From: an uncultured Aureispira sp.
GTDB taxonomy: Bacteria; Bacteroidota; Bacteroidia; Chitinophagales; Saprospiraceae
DNA: 43,173 bases
Direction of reading: 5' to 3'
Assembly (NCBI GenBank): GCA_905480485.1
Contig: CAJQQM010000093.1
Coordinates: 1-43,173, forward strand
The position numbers were made by a program, and so were the translations under genes. The notes beneath the pieces are model-generated. The model was not told the origin of the DNA, did no database searches, and worked only from the letters and a program-made list of their open reading frames with translations. Within the stretch, counting starts at the first letter, position 1. The number at the start of each line of letters is the position of its first letter. Positions 16,186 through 25,146 of this stretch are shown one piece after another.

Positions 16186-19100
16186 ATGGCGAATAAAACG
16201 AAAGGAAATACCTTACATTGGAACGGTACTCCGCAAAGTGCACGACTGCTCAAATCTTTGTTGCCCAATTCTATCAAGGTAGATGAACGTTCTGTCAGTG
16301 ATATATTAGCATTTACATCCAAGTTTTCGGAAATCATAAAATATTATGATTTAAATAATAGCCCTTTGGGTACTTGGAGTCAGTTTTTACAAAAAGATGT
16401 GTCTATATTTTTGGCGACAATTGTCTCAACCGATTTACATAAAATTGAGAAAGAACATAGCCGATTAATTAATATACTAGATAATGCACCGAGGGCAGAA
16501 GAAAAATTGGAAGCATTAGAGGGCTTGATGCAGCAGATTCTTGAGTTGGCGTCTCAAATTAATGAGTGGTATGTGCAGACCTTGCACATGGACCGACTAA
16601 ATATGATGCATTCTTCTGAATTAGAAAATGAATTAGAAAATGCCATCAAACAACAACTTGCCCAAAATTTACGGGATTTGTTGGTTTACCAAGAAGAACT
16701 AGGCTTTAATCCAAGTGGTCCATTAAGTAATCGAGAAATCGAGAAAAACTTTCACAACAATTGGTTTAAGAAGCACGAACAGATAGGCGCTAGAAATATT
16801 AAAATAAAGGGCAAAGCATCTTCCGACAAAATAAAAGAATACACCAAAAAAATTAGGATTCAATTTAGGACATTTTATTCGGTTACGGCCTATATTTTAC
16901 AAATTGCCCCCAAATATTTATTTGAATCCCTAACCACAAAATCGGATCATCGTCCCGACATTGCACTTTTTATATCTTTTGCAAAGATGTTTAAAAAATT
17001 GCAAAATCAGCTCAATACGGTCACCGAAAGGCATTTAGATTTCTACTACTATAATATCCTGAAACAAACACAAAAAGGCTTACATCCAGACAAAGCGAAT
17101 GTCTATTTTGATGTTGCTACGCATATCGATACTTTTCTGCTCGATAAAGGCACACTACTGACAGCTGGGAGAGACATAAATGGCGTTGAACACTTCTATA
17201 CAACCGACGAAGATATACTACTAAATCAAGCACAAATTGAGTCTTTCAAGACTTTATACGTTAGCAAAAACCCTAAAATTGGCATTGGCAGTTCTTACAG
17301 GGTTATTACCAATGTATATGGGGCTGATATTGCCAATTCTAAAGAAGGAAAAGGGGGACGATTTATTAATGACGAGGAAAACTGGCCCACATTCGGCCAC
17401 GAAATCTTAGAACTGCCAAAGGCTGAACAGCAAATGGATTTTGCATCTTTAGGCTGGGCTATTGCTGCTCCTATTTTAGAAATGGAAGAGGGACATCGGG
17501 TGGTTAATTTGCGATTCAGCTTTGTACCGAGTACGATGTACACCCTAAATTTATTAATTAAAGATATCAGTATCAATCAAGACATCTCAAAGGAAGATGC
17601 TTTTTCTAGGATATTTAAAAATAGCTTGGCGGTCGAATTTACCACCACCGAAGGATGGACAGAAGCATCGACTTGTGAAGTCTTACCTCCCAAAAGTTGG
17701 GAAGAGGCTGAATTTACGGTTGTTATGACACTCGATGCTAACAGTCCTTCTGTTATTAACTATAACCCTGAATTGATGGGCCCGGGATATCGGGCAGAAA
17801 GTCCAATTGTTAAAATAATCCAACGTAGCGAAGGTTCTTTTTATACCTATTCATTTCTTAAAGAGTTGGAAGTGCAGTCATTGACCATCGATGTCGATGT
17901 CAAAGAAATGCGTTCTCTTAAATTATCAAGTGATGTGGGGACGATTTACCCTAATGTTCCCTTTCAGCCATTTGGCCCTATTCCAAAAGTAGGTTCGTAT
18001 TTTCTTATCGGCAAAGAGGAAGTTTTCAAAAAAGAAATTACCAATTTACAATTCAATATAGAATGGCATAATTTACCAAAGGATAAAAAGGGCTTTAGAG
18101 GACATTACAAGGATTATGGTTTGGGTATCAAAAATGATCAATATGAAATGTCGCTGTCTGCCTTGTCGGACGGTGTTTTTCATCCTGCCAAAGACGAAAC
18201 TCCACTTATCTTCAAGATGTTTGAGGAAGATTCGGACAATCCCCAAACAATACAAAATAGTACAACGATAAATAATATTACCCTCGACACCTTAAATATA
18301 AAGGTAGATGAGCGTTTTGAAATTCAAAATCAATACGATAATGAGGCGCGGTCAGGGTTTTTTAAGCTCGAAATTTCTGGTCCCACCTATGCGTTTGGTC
18401 ACGAACATTATGCTTCAATTTATGCCCAAAAAGTAAAGCACAATAACGACCCTAAACGTAAAGGGGCTGAAAAAACCCTACCAAAGCAACCGATTGCTCC
18501 ATTTATGAAGCATATCACGCTTGATTATTCTGCAAGTACCGAAATCAACGTGCTATCAATCGGAAAGCTCACAAAAGGCGAAAGTTCAAAAGAGCAAATT
18601 TATCATATCCATCCATTTGGAATTATCAGTACTTTTGAAAAAGGACGATCTACCAATCGTTCTTTGATGCCAAACTACGACGATAATGCTTATTTGTATT
18701 TAGGTCTTAAAGATTTGTTGCCACCTTGTCCGGTTTCCTTTTACTTTGAACTCAAAGAAAACCTAAATTTATTTTCGGATCAGAATGCGCAAAAGAACAA
18801 ACCAGAAATTGTTTGGAGTTATATGGCAAATGATGAATGGAAAGAGTTTTCTCAGAATAAAATACTCAAAGACACGACGAATGGATTTAATAATTCAGGA
18901 ATTATAAACTTGGATATTCCAAGGGAGTTGAGTAACAAAAATAATATTTTAACAGATGGCTTACACTGGCTTAGAGTTTCCATTAAAGGCGAACCGGATT
19001 TATTGCCGCGCTGCCTGAAAGTTGCTACACAGGCGATTCAAGTAACTTGGGTTGACAATGGAAGTAGTGCTACGCATTTACAAGAACCCTTGCCGGCACT

Positions 19101-20007
19101 TTCAATCAAGAAACTAGCTTCTTCCATCTCACAGATAAGAGGTGTTAAGCAACCTTTTCCATCATTTGGAGGTCGTTCAGGTGAGTCCAAATTAGACTTT
19201 TATACCCGTACAAGTGAGCGCTTAAGGCACAAAAACAGAGCAGTTTCTGCCTGGGATTACGAACGCTTAGTTTTAGAAAAGTTTCCCAATATCCATCAGG
19301 TAAAATGTGTAACACACGTGGGTAATGAAGATTATGTAGGGAAAGGTTCGGTAACGTTGGTAGTCGTTCCTAAAATTGATAAAAATATCAAATCTTATCA
19401 CTTACCGGTGGTTAATTATACGGTTTTGGATTCGATAAAGGAGTATCTCAAAAGTATTTCTTCACCCTTCGTAAATATTGAAGTCAGAAACCCGATATAT
19501 GAACGTGTAAAAATATCAGCAGGTTTGCGTTTTATTCAGGGCAAAAACAACGGTACATTCCTGAAAAAACTCAATCAGGATATCATTGAATTTATGTGTC
19601 CTTGGATGCTAGGGGTCGATCAAGAACTTGAATTAGGGGGTGTTTTGGTCAAGGATGTTATTCTTAGTTTTATAGAAAAATGCCCCTATGTAGAATTTGT
19701 TACAAAATTCTCTACGGTTCAGGTATTCCCGAAAGATAAAGGAGGCTTTGATGTAGATGACACGGCTATACATTCAACTAATTCGCCAATTATTAAAGCT
19801 ACGAAGCCTTGGTCTATCTTAATCCCATTCGAAAATAATCCACTTTATTTTGTGGATGATGAAACATTCCAATTGCCTGAAAAAGCATCGATTAGCTCGA
19901 TGATAATCGATGGAGATTTTGTAATGACAGAAGAAAAGGAACGCGATTTAGACGACTTTTTAGCAGATAAAAGAAGAAACAGAGACGGAGAAGAAGAGGA
20001 GGATTAA
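16186..20007 (+). CDS. Baseplate J/gp6-like wedge protein (Afp11/Pvc11)
   Basis: 1273 residues. The N-terminus has the Bacteroidetes eCIS form (LHWNGTPQSARLLKSLLPNS, VDERSVSDILAFTSKFSEII, YYDLNNSPLGTWSQFL) and the C-terminal 250 residues contain the baseplate J/gp6 pattern (FYTRTSERLRHKNRAVSAWD, YERLVLEKFPNIHQVKCVTH, VTLVVVPKID, YVEFVTKF). Such proteins form the baseplate wedges that transmit the firing signal to the sheath. At this length it probably also covers part of what a separate gp7-like (Pvc12) protein does elsewhere, since no Pvc12-like gene is present; this is inference. The last ~25 residues are highly charged. The fibre-like gene follows after 91 bases. Confidence 0.9.
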   Translation: MANKTKGNTLHWNGTPQSARLLKSLLPNSIKVDERSVSDILAFTSKFSEIIKYYDLNNSPLGTWSQFLQKDVSIFLATIVSTDLHKIEKEHSRLINILDNAPRAEEKLEALEGLMQQILELASQINEWYVQTLHMDRLNMMHSSELENELENAIKQQLAQNLRDLLVYQEELGFNPSGPLSNREIEKNFHNNWFKKHEQIGARNIKIKGKASSDKIKEYTKKIRIQFRTFYSVTAYILQIAPKYLFESLTTKSDHRPDIALFISFAKMFKKLQNQLNTVTERHLDFYYYNILKQTQKGLHPDKANVYFDVATHIDTFLLDKGTLLTAGRDINGVEHFYTTDEDILLNQAQIESFKTLYVSKNPKIGIGSSYRVITNVYGADIANSKEGKGGRFINDEENWPTFGHEILELPKAEQQMDFASLGWAIAAPILEMEEGHRVVNLRFSFVPSTMYTLNLLIKDISINQDISKEDAFSRIFKNSLAVEFTTTEGWTEASTCEVLPPKSWEEAEFTVVMTLDANSPSVINYNPELMGPGYRAESPIVKIIQRSEGSFYTYSFLKELEVQSLTIDVDVKEMRSLKLSSDVGTIYPNVPFQPFGPIPKVGSYFLIGKEEVFKKEITNLQFNIEWHNLPKDKKGFRGHYKDYGLGIKNDQYEMSLSALSDGVFHPAKDETPLIFKMFEEDSDNPQTIQNSTTINNITLDTLNIKVDERFEIQNQYDNEARSGFFKLEISGPTYAFGHEHYASIYAQKVKHNNDPKRKGAEKTLPKQPIAPFMKHITLDYSASTEINVLSIGKLTKGESSKEQIYHIHPFGIISTFEKGRSTNRSLMPNYDDNAYLYLGLKDLLPPCPVSFYFELKENLNLFSDQNAQKNKPEIVWSYMANDEWKEFSQNKILKDTTNGFNNSGIINLDIPRELSNKNNILTDGLHWLRVSIKGEPDLLPRCLKVATQAIQVTWVDNGSSATHLQEPLPALSIKKLASSISQIRGVKQPFPSFGGRSGESKLDFYTRTSERLRHKNRAVSAWDYERLVLEKFPNIHQVKCVTHVGNEDYVGKGSVTLVVVPKIDKNIKSYHLPVVNYTVLDSIKEYLKSISSPFVNIEVRNPIYERVKISAGLRFIQGKNNGTFLKKLNQDIIEFMCPWMLGVDQELELGGVLVKDVILSFIEKCPYVEFVTKFSTVQVFPKDKGGFDVDDTAIHSTNSPIIKATKPWSILIPFENNPLYFVDDETFQLPEKASISSMIIDGDFVMTEEKERDLDDFLADKRRNRDGEEEED

Positions 20008-20098
20008 GCATGTTATAGTTTTTTTTTGTATACTTACACAATAATCCTTTTATAAAACCATAGACATTAAAATACTCAATCTTCATAATTTTTAGGTT

Positions 20099-20854
20099 AT
20101 GACACTATTAACAAGAAGCACCCTAAAGAATCTATTTACCCGAGGGGCTGTACCTTCAGAAGTAAACTTTTCGGATTTTATAGATTCTACGATCAACAAA
20201 GTGGACGATGGATTTTCACAAAGCCCCGACCACGGATTTATGTTAGCCCCACAAGGCAGTAATCGTAAGTTACTTAGCTTTTTTGAAAGCATAAGAGATT
20301 CAAATGCAGCATTTAGTCTCTCGCTAAATCCTAGCAGGCACAGCAAAGGATTGAGTATTGATGACTCTGAACACAATAGTGTATTGTTTTTGAGAGAATC
20401 GGGCAATATAGGCATCGGAACCACTACGCCTAACTATAAATTAGAAGTCAATGGCATGGCCGGCATGGATGGTAGGGTAGGAACCTTTGCCTCGGGTACG
20501 GTTAAAGCGAACGGAGAGTGGCAAACAATTGTTGATCGATTGGAAGATATTTCTGCCTTTGAGGTCGTTGCACAAGCTGGCGCACGCGAAGGAAGAGGTC
20601 GATATGCCTTTACGCATGCCCACTGCTTTAGCAATTTTGGGTCGGGTAGAATAGAACAAACTAGAACGACCTATCGTAAAGCACCGTGGCATCGAATATT
20701 CGATCGAATATCATTTCGATGGATTGAAGGGGAAGACGGATATCAATTGCAAGTAAGAACTTTTCAGAACTATGGGTATTTAGACGACAACGACGATAAG
20801 CCAGCATTGATACGCTATTATGTATCTAAATTGTGGGATCATAGTATGATATAA
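20099..20854 (+). CDS. Fibre-like receptor-binding candidate of the injection system
   Basis: 251 residues, no signal peptide. Residues ~102-120 hold GNIGIGTTTPNYKLEVNG, a beta-turn motif found in trimeric tail fibres and adhesins of Bacteroidota. The C-terminal ~120 residues are a compact domain (TVKANGEWQTIVDRLEDISA, FEVVAQAGAREGRGRYAFTH, ISFRWIEGEDGYQLQVRTFQ) ending YYVSKLWDH. The position immediately after the baseplate gene matches Afp13/Pvc13 tail fibres, although it is much shorter than those. It is therefore the best candidate for target binding; the target (cell type or glycan) cannot be read from sequence. The operon ends here, at a strong terminator. Confidence 0.72.
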   Translation: MTLLTRSTLKNLFTRGAVPSEVNFSDFIDSTINKVDDGFSQSPDHGFMLAPQGSNRKLLSFFESIRDSNAAFSLSLNPSRHSKGLSIDDSEHNSVLFLRESGNIGIGTTTPNYKLEVNGMAGMDGRVGTFASGTVKANGEWQTIVDRLEDISAFEVVAQAGAREGRGRYAFTHAHCFSNFGSGRIEQTRTTYRKAPWHRIFDRISFRWIEGEDGYQLQVRTFQNYGYLDDNDDKPALIRYYVSKLWDHSMI

Positions 20855-20884
20855 AGCTAATTCTTCGGGTTTTAGCAATTTTAT

Positions 20885-20925
20885 AAAAAATACCATTCTA
20901 ATAATTTTAGAATGGTATTTTTTTT
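20885..20925. terminator. Strong (bidirectional-looking) intrinsic terminator
   Basis: A perfect 17-bp inverted repeat: the left arm is 20885-20901, which includes ACCATTCTAA; the loop is 20902-20906; the right arm is 20907-20923, which includes TTAGAATGGT. A-run and T-run flanks allow termination on either strand. It closes the injection-system operon and insulates the biosynthetic cluster starting at 21011. Confidence 0.92.
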
Positions 20926-21010
20926 GTCTGTAAATTAGTATTTTTTTAGATGTTTTCTATATTGAATCTATAAAGAAAGCTTCTACGGATAATTAATTAA
21001 ATAATTTAAG

Positions 21011-21487
21011 ATGAATTGGATTTATATCCTTCTGTTTGCCATTAATTTAGGAACAGCAACAAGTTATTTGCTGACGGATAGTTTGTTTTTTGACGCTTAT
21101 TATAGCGAATCATTATCAAAAATTGATGGGGCATTAGAACGTTTAGAAGCTTCAGATTTAAGCCTTTTAAAAAATAAGGCTTTTAGAGCAACGTTACAGA
21201 TGAAAAAATCGGGGTTCATGAAGACTCCTTTACAAAAAATTAAATTATTTAAAGAAGGATGTCGTGAACTAGAAGCAGTAATAGAGTCTGCACCTTCGGA
21301 GGTCCTGTATCGTTTCCTTCGATTAACCATACAAGAAAAAGCTCCGAAGATCTTGAAGTACAATTCGGCGATAGAGGATGATACAAATATCGTTCGAAAA
21401 GGCTACAAAAAATTGAATTCAGTTCAACAAAAATTTGTCCTAGAATATGCAAAACAATCAACAATTTTAAAACAATTGTCTCCCTAA
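21011..21487 (+). CDS. Unknown membrane-anchored protein of the resorcinol cluster
   Basis: 158 residues. The N-terminal hydrophobic helix (WIYILLFAINLGTATSYLL) without an evident cleavage site suggests a membrane anchor; the remainder is helical and basic (LLKNKAFRATLQMKKSGFMK, FVLEYAKQSTILKQL). No known family is recognised. It starts the biosynthetic cluster and is followed 18 bases later by the DarA-like gene, implying co-expression and a role in resorcinol/polyene lipid handling. That role is inferred from position only. Confidence 0.6.
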   Translation: MNWIYILLFAINLGTATSYLLTDSLFFDAYYSESLSKIDGALERLEASDLSLLKNKAFRATLQMKKSGFMKTPLQKIKLFKEGCRELEAVIESAPSEVLYRFLRLTIQEKAPKILKYNSAIEDDTNIVRKGYKKLNSVQQKFVLEYAKQSTILKQLSP

Positions 21488-21505
21488 ACGCTACTAAATT
21501 CCTAT

Positions 21506-22420
21506 ATGAAACGCATTTTGCTTATTGGCTATTCTCAAACTGGGCAACTTTATCAAATTCTTGATAATATCTTAGCGCCGCTACAGGAAATGACGCTAGA
21601 CCAGGTTAAAATTGAACCGAAAGAGGCCTATTCATTTCCTTGGGACTCTCATGATTTTTTTGATAAGATGCCTGAGACGGTTCTTGAGCGGCCTATAGAA
21701 CTTCAAGATATTGAGTTCAAGTACAATAAATACGATTTAATTATCATCGGCTACCAACCCTGGTTTTTATCGCCTTCTCCTCCAATAACCTCTTTGTTTG
21801 AAGTGGAGGCTTTTGTGAAGCTTCTTGAAAACACACCGGTTATAACAGTTATAGGGGCGAGAAACATGTGGATAAGTGCCCAAAAATGCCTTTTGCTCAA
21901 AATTGAAAAAGCGGGCGGTCGATTAATTGCAAATCTACCGTTTATCGATCGACATCAAAATTTGTTATCTGCCTTGAGTATTTTACATTGGATGCTGACA
22001 GGAAACAAAACCAGAAAGTGGGGGTTGTTGCCCAAGCCGGGGGTTTCGGATGAAGACATTCAGCAAGCTGGCCAATTTGGCGAAATTATTGCAGCTAGCA
22101 TTCAAAAAGAACAAGGCTCGGGACTACAAGAAGCCTGCTTAAAACTTGGACGAATTGATATACATCCTTCTATAATGTTAATCGAAAAAAGAGCCAAACC
22201 CTTGTTTTACAAATGGGCACATCTAATCGTAAAAAAAGGAAGTACCGATAAAAAACGCGCACGATGGATATCTTTGTACAAGTATTATCTTATCTTTGCT
22301 TTGTTCATTATCTCTCCGATCGTGTTATTGATTTATACAGTACTTTTTAGGCCGCTTTTGTTCTGGAAAATAAAAACAGATAAGCAGCAATTGCTTTATA
22401 TGGGGATTGGAGATAAATAG
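21506..22420 (+). CDS. darA: DarA-like dialkylresorcinol condensing enzyme
   Basis: 304 residues. The N-terminal KRILLIGYSQTGQLYQILDN and YDLIIIGYQPWFLSPSPPIT form a flavodoxin-like fold, as in DarA proteins. A GARNMWISAQ segment follows, then a C-terminal membrane-active stretch (YYLIFALFIISPIVLLIYTV). DarA and DarB together make 2,5-dialkyl-cyclohexane-1,3-dione, which is aromatised to dialkylresorcinol, the alcohol part of flexirubins and related lipids. DarB is encoded 2.7 kb downstream with the halogenase-like and DUF1702 genes between them. The phosphate-binding loop SQTGQ is seen; the reaction itself is taken from the family. Confidence 0.8.
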   Translation: MKRILLIGYSQTGQLYQILDNILAPLQEMTLDQVKIEPKEAYSFPWDSHDFFDKMPETVLERPIELQDIEFKYNKYDLIIIGYQPWFLSPSPPITSLFEVEAFVKLLENTPVITVIGARNMWISAQKCLLLKIEKAGGRLIANLPFIDRHQNLLSALSILHWMLTGNKTRKWGLLPKPGVSDEDIQQAGQFGEIIAASIQKEQGSGLQEACLKLGRIDIHPSIMLIEKRAKPLFYKWAHLIVKKGSTDKKRARWISLYKYYLIFALFIISPIVLLIYTVLFRPLLFWKIKTDKQQLLYMGIGDK

Positions 22421-22446
22421 GGACTTGTCTTGGAATAATTTCAACT

Positions 22447-24129
22447 ATGGATACAGACGTTACAATCTTAGGAGGTGGATTGGCAGGTTTAACTTTAGCT
22501 TTGCAGCTAAAAAAATCGCAACCGAATATTACTATAAGGGTATTGGAACTGAGGAAATCTTCAGCGCCGACTTCGGCTCATAAAGTAGGGGAATCTACCG
22601 TAGAATTAGGAACTCATTATCTGCGTGAAGTGCTGGGCTTGGGTTCTTATTTAGATCAAAAGCATCTTCCAAAACAAGGCTTACGCTTCTTTTTTTCGCC
22701 AGAAGCTAAAGAAAAGATTGAGGAACGTGTTGAATTAGGTGCCCGAAGCGAACTACCTATTCCTAGTCATCAAATAGATCGAGGTGTTTTTGAAAATGAT
22801 TTGGCACAAAAACTTCGAGATATAGGCGTACAATTTGAATTTGGTTCGGTAGTGAGGACTGTTGATTTTTCAGAAGAAGGTCATCGAGTTGGCTACTACC
22901 AAAAAGGTACAGCATATGAACTAATAACACGATGGTTGGTAGATACAAGTGGTCGTGCTTCATTTCTAAAAAGGAAATTAGGGTTTGAGAAAAAATTAGA
23001 ACATCATGTCAATGCTGTTTGGTTTCGTGTAGAAGGAGAAATTGATGTAGATGATTGGTCGGATGTACATGCTTGGAAAACTCAATTTAGTCCTGGCTTT
23101 CGGCGCTTAGGTACTTTGCATTTCATGGGTAAAGGCTATTGGGTATGGTTTATACCATTATCTACGGGGAATACAAGTATTGGAATAGTAGCAGACCCAC
23201 GGTTTCATGATTTTAGTAGTTTAAACAGTTTTGAGAAAGCCATGCAATGGCTAGCCCTTCACGAACCTTTATGTGCTCAAAAAATTCAGCCCTATACTAC
23301 CAACGTACTAGATTTTAGAAAACTAAAACAATTGGCGCATCATTCTGGTCGTTTTTACTCTAACGATAGGTGGGGAGTAGTGGGTGAATCTGCTGCCTTT
23401 TTAGACCCTTTTTATTCTCCAGGTACTGATTTTATTGCTCTTGGTAACACTTGGTTGTCTGATCTGATTCTAAGGGATTTTAAGGGCGAAGATATTGCTG
23501 CACGAACCATTATTTATGAGCGAGTACACGCTGCTTTTTTTCAAAGTTGGGTGCCAATTTATCAAAACCAATATGCATTGTTTGATAATACGCAAGTTAT
23601 GGTCGTTAAGATTCTATGGGATTGGGCGGTCTATTGGGCTATTCCAACTTTGTTGTTTACCAACGCTGGTTTTACCAATATTGAAGTATTGCGAGCCTTG
23701 TTTACCGCTAGAAATTCTGTTGGGATTCGCTTAGCAAAACTCAATAGTAAAATGCAGCAATTGTTTCAAGATTGGTCTAAAAAAGACAATCAGCAATACC
23801 ACTATCGTTTTATAGACTTTTTTGATGTTCCCTTTATCAAAAAATTACATATGGATATGAATGTGCGACACACAGAACAAACCTTAATTGATACTTGCAC
23901 CTCTAATTTAGGGGTATTGGAGGATATGGCAGCTGCTGTTTTTCAAAAAATATCGACAGACTTGAATAATACTCCCGAAGATATAAAATGCAATCCCTAT
24001 ACCATGAACTTGAATGATTCCTATGATCAAATTATGCTTCAATCCAACGATAAGAATGCCTTGTCGCGCAGAATATCGCTTATCAATGATATGGAATTAA
24101 TGTGGTTAGAAAATAAAATGGCTGTTTGA
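22447..24129 (+). CDS. Flavin-dependent halogenase-like oxidoreductase
   Basis: 560 residues. The FAD-binding GxGxxG is G9-G14 (GGGLAGLTLALQL). KVGESTVELGTHYL at 46-59 resembles phenolic halogenases, K76 in KQGLRFFF aligns with the catalytic Lys of flavin-dependent halogenases, and WVWFIP at 232-237 fits the WxWxIP halogenase signature. FLDPFYSPGTDF follows in the FAD-binding region. Such enzymes use FADH2 and O2 to chlorinate or brominate an aromatic ring, which would fit a resorcinol or aryl polyene pigment, but related monooxygenases share much of this pattern. The stop codon TGA overlaps the ATG of the DUF1702 gene by one base. The C-terminal ~200 residues are unlike standard halogenases as far as I can see. 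Confidence 0.72.
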   Translation: MDTDVTILGGGLAGLTLALQLKKSQPNITIRVLELRKSSAPTSAHKVGESTVELGTHYLREVLGLGSYLDQKHLPKQGLRFFFSPEAKEKIEERVELGARSELPIPSHQIDRGVFENDLAQKLRDIGVQFEFGSVVRTVDFSEEGHRVGYYQKGTAYELITRWLVDTSGRASFLKRKLGFEKKLEHHVNAVWFRVEGEIDVDDWSDVHAWKTQFSPGFRRLGTLHFMGKGYWVWFIPLSTGNTSIGIVADPRFHDFSSLNSFEKAMQWLALHEPLCAQKIQPYTTNVLDFRKLKQLAHHSGRFYSNDRWGVVGESAAFLDPFYSPGTDFIALGNTWLSDLILRDFKGEDIAARTIIYERVHAAFFQSWVPIYQNQYALFDNTQVMVVKILWDWAVYWAIPTLLFTNAGFTNIEVLRALFTARNSVGIRLAKLNSKMQQLFQDWSKKDNQQYHYRFIDFFDVPFIKKLHMDMNVRHTEQTLIDTCTSNLGVLEDMAAAVFQKISTDLNNTPEDIKCNPYTMNLNDSYDQIMLQSNDKNALSRRISLINDMELMWLENKMAV

Positions 24130-24995
24130 TGAATTCTTTACGTACTGCAAGTTCTAATATTACGCTTATTCAAGAAGTTTTTTGGGAAGCTAAATCTATG
24201 CTTCATAAGTCATCTTATGAGGATGCAATGGGTGATTTTCTCAAAAAAGTGCCTGCTGATTTTATTTCAATTGCATTTGAAGGTATGTCTATGGCAATTG
24301 CTGATGAAGCCCTTAAGCAGGCCGTTGTCAGCTTTGACAAGTGGCAAGTGTTTTTGGAACAGTACGGCCGTATTCATGGGGTACAGATTTTTATAGGTTT
24401 AGGATGGGCCCTTGGGCAACACCAAATTAACCCAAGTAGCTATGCTCATTTATTTGATAAAGGCTTGTATTGGAGGGTTTATGATGGTTTGGGTTATTAC
24501 GAGGGCTTGTTTAAAAGACGCAGGATTCAACAACAAATTTTTTCTAGCTTTATTGATGCAGCATCAGCCGGTCCTTATATGCAAGGTATCGGACGAAGTT
24601 TGTGGTATCAAACCAAAGCAGACCTATCCTTGCTTGAAGCGTCTATTCATGCCTTTTCAGTAAAGTACCACGCTGATTTATGGCGTGGAATAGGCCTGGC
24701 AAGTGCTTATGTAGGAGGTCTAAAGTTCAATACATTGCATGAATTGAGCGAAATGTCCGGCGATTATTTAACCAATCTTTCTGCCGGCGCTGCAATGGCT
24801 TATTATTCAAGATTTAAAGCCGATACCTTCAATGAGGCTAATTTCGATTGGTGTAAAATTTGGAATAATCAAACGATTGATGAACTAGTCAGTCTAATGC
24901 GGCGTATCGAACATCAACATTGTCAGTGTAAAGTTTTAGATTATCATGCTTGGATTAATTCAATGGATAATCTTTATGAATTGATAATGAATTAG
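24129..24995 (+). CDS. DUF1702 family protein
   Basis: 288 residues. I chose the ATG at 24129, coupled to the halogenase stop (TGATG), over an upstream TTG. DUF1702 signatures are clear: FIGLGWALGQ (88-97), YDGLGYYEG (118-126), GIGRSLWY (153-160) and DLWRGIGLASAYVGG (183-197). The family is known from enediyne and other polyketide clusters but its biochemical function is unsettled. No membrane helix or signal peptide is present. The tight coupling to the halogenase-like gene suggests the two act on the same intermediate; this is inference. Confidence 0.85.
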   Translation: MNSLRTASSNITLIQEVFWEAKSMLHKSSYEDAMGDFLKKVPADFISIAFEGMSMAIADEALKQAVVSFDKWQVFLEQYGRIHGVQIFIGLGWALGQHQINPSSYAHLFDKGLYWRVYDGLGYYEGLFKRRRIQQQIFSSFIDAASAGPYMQGIGRSLWYQTKADLSLLEASIHAFSVKYHADLWRGIGLASAYVGGLKFNTLHELSEMSGDYLTNLSAGAAMAYYSRFKADTFNEANFDWCKIWNNQTIDELVSLMRRIEHQHCQCKVLDYHAWINSMDNLYELIMN

Positions 24996-25079
24996 AATTC
25001 ATTTCAAATCCTCCTATCCTTTAATATTTTTGTTTTGTGATTGTTGCCTATAAAAGTGTTTTTTAAACGAATAAAGTCT

Positions 25080-25087
25080 TACTTTTG
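25080..25087 (+). promoter_or_regulatory. -7 promoter element upstream of darB-like gene
   Basis: TACTTTTG matches the Bacteroidota -7 consensus TAnnTTTG exactly, 59 bases before the ATG at 25147, in the only sizeable gap (151 bases) of the cluster. The -33 region is only weakly TTTG-like (TGTTTTTT near 25057). It suggests that darB and the following genes can be transcribed separately from darA. Confidence 0.5.
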
Positions 25088-25146
25088 CACATTATTTAGT
25101 CCCTTGGTTTTTTCTTAAACCATTCATTTTTGATAAGAGTCGTTCA

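Noticed and set aside
20018-20030. T-run after the baseplate J gene as a terminator
   Set aside because: No GC-containing inverted repeat precedes it, and the fibre gene 91 bases after the stop appears to belong to the same operon.
7040-20854. Prophage or classical type VI secretion system
   Set aside because: No capsid, portal, terminase, integrase or TssJLM membrane complex genes are present; DUF4255, CIS_tube/LysM and DUF5908 genes are eCIS markers.
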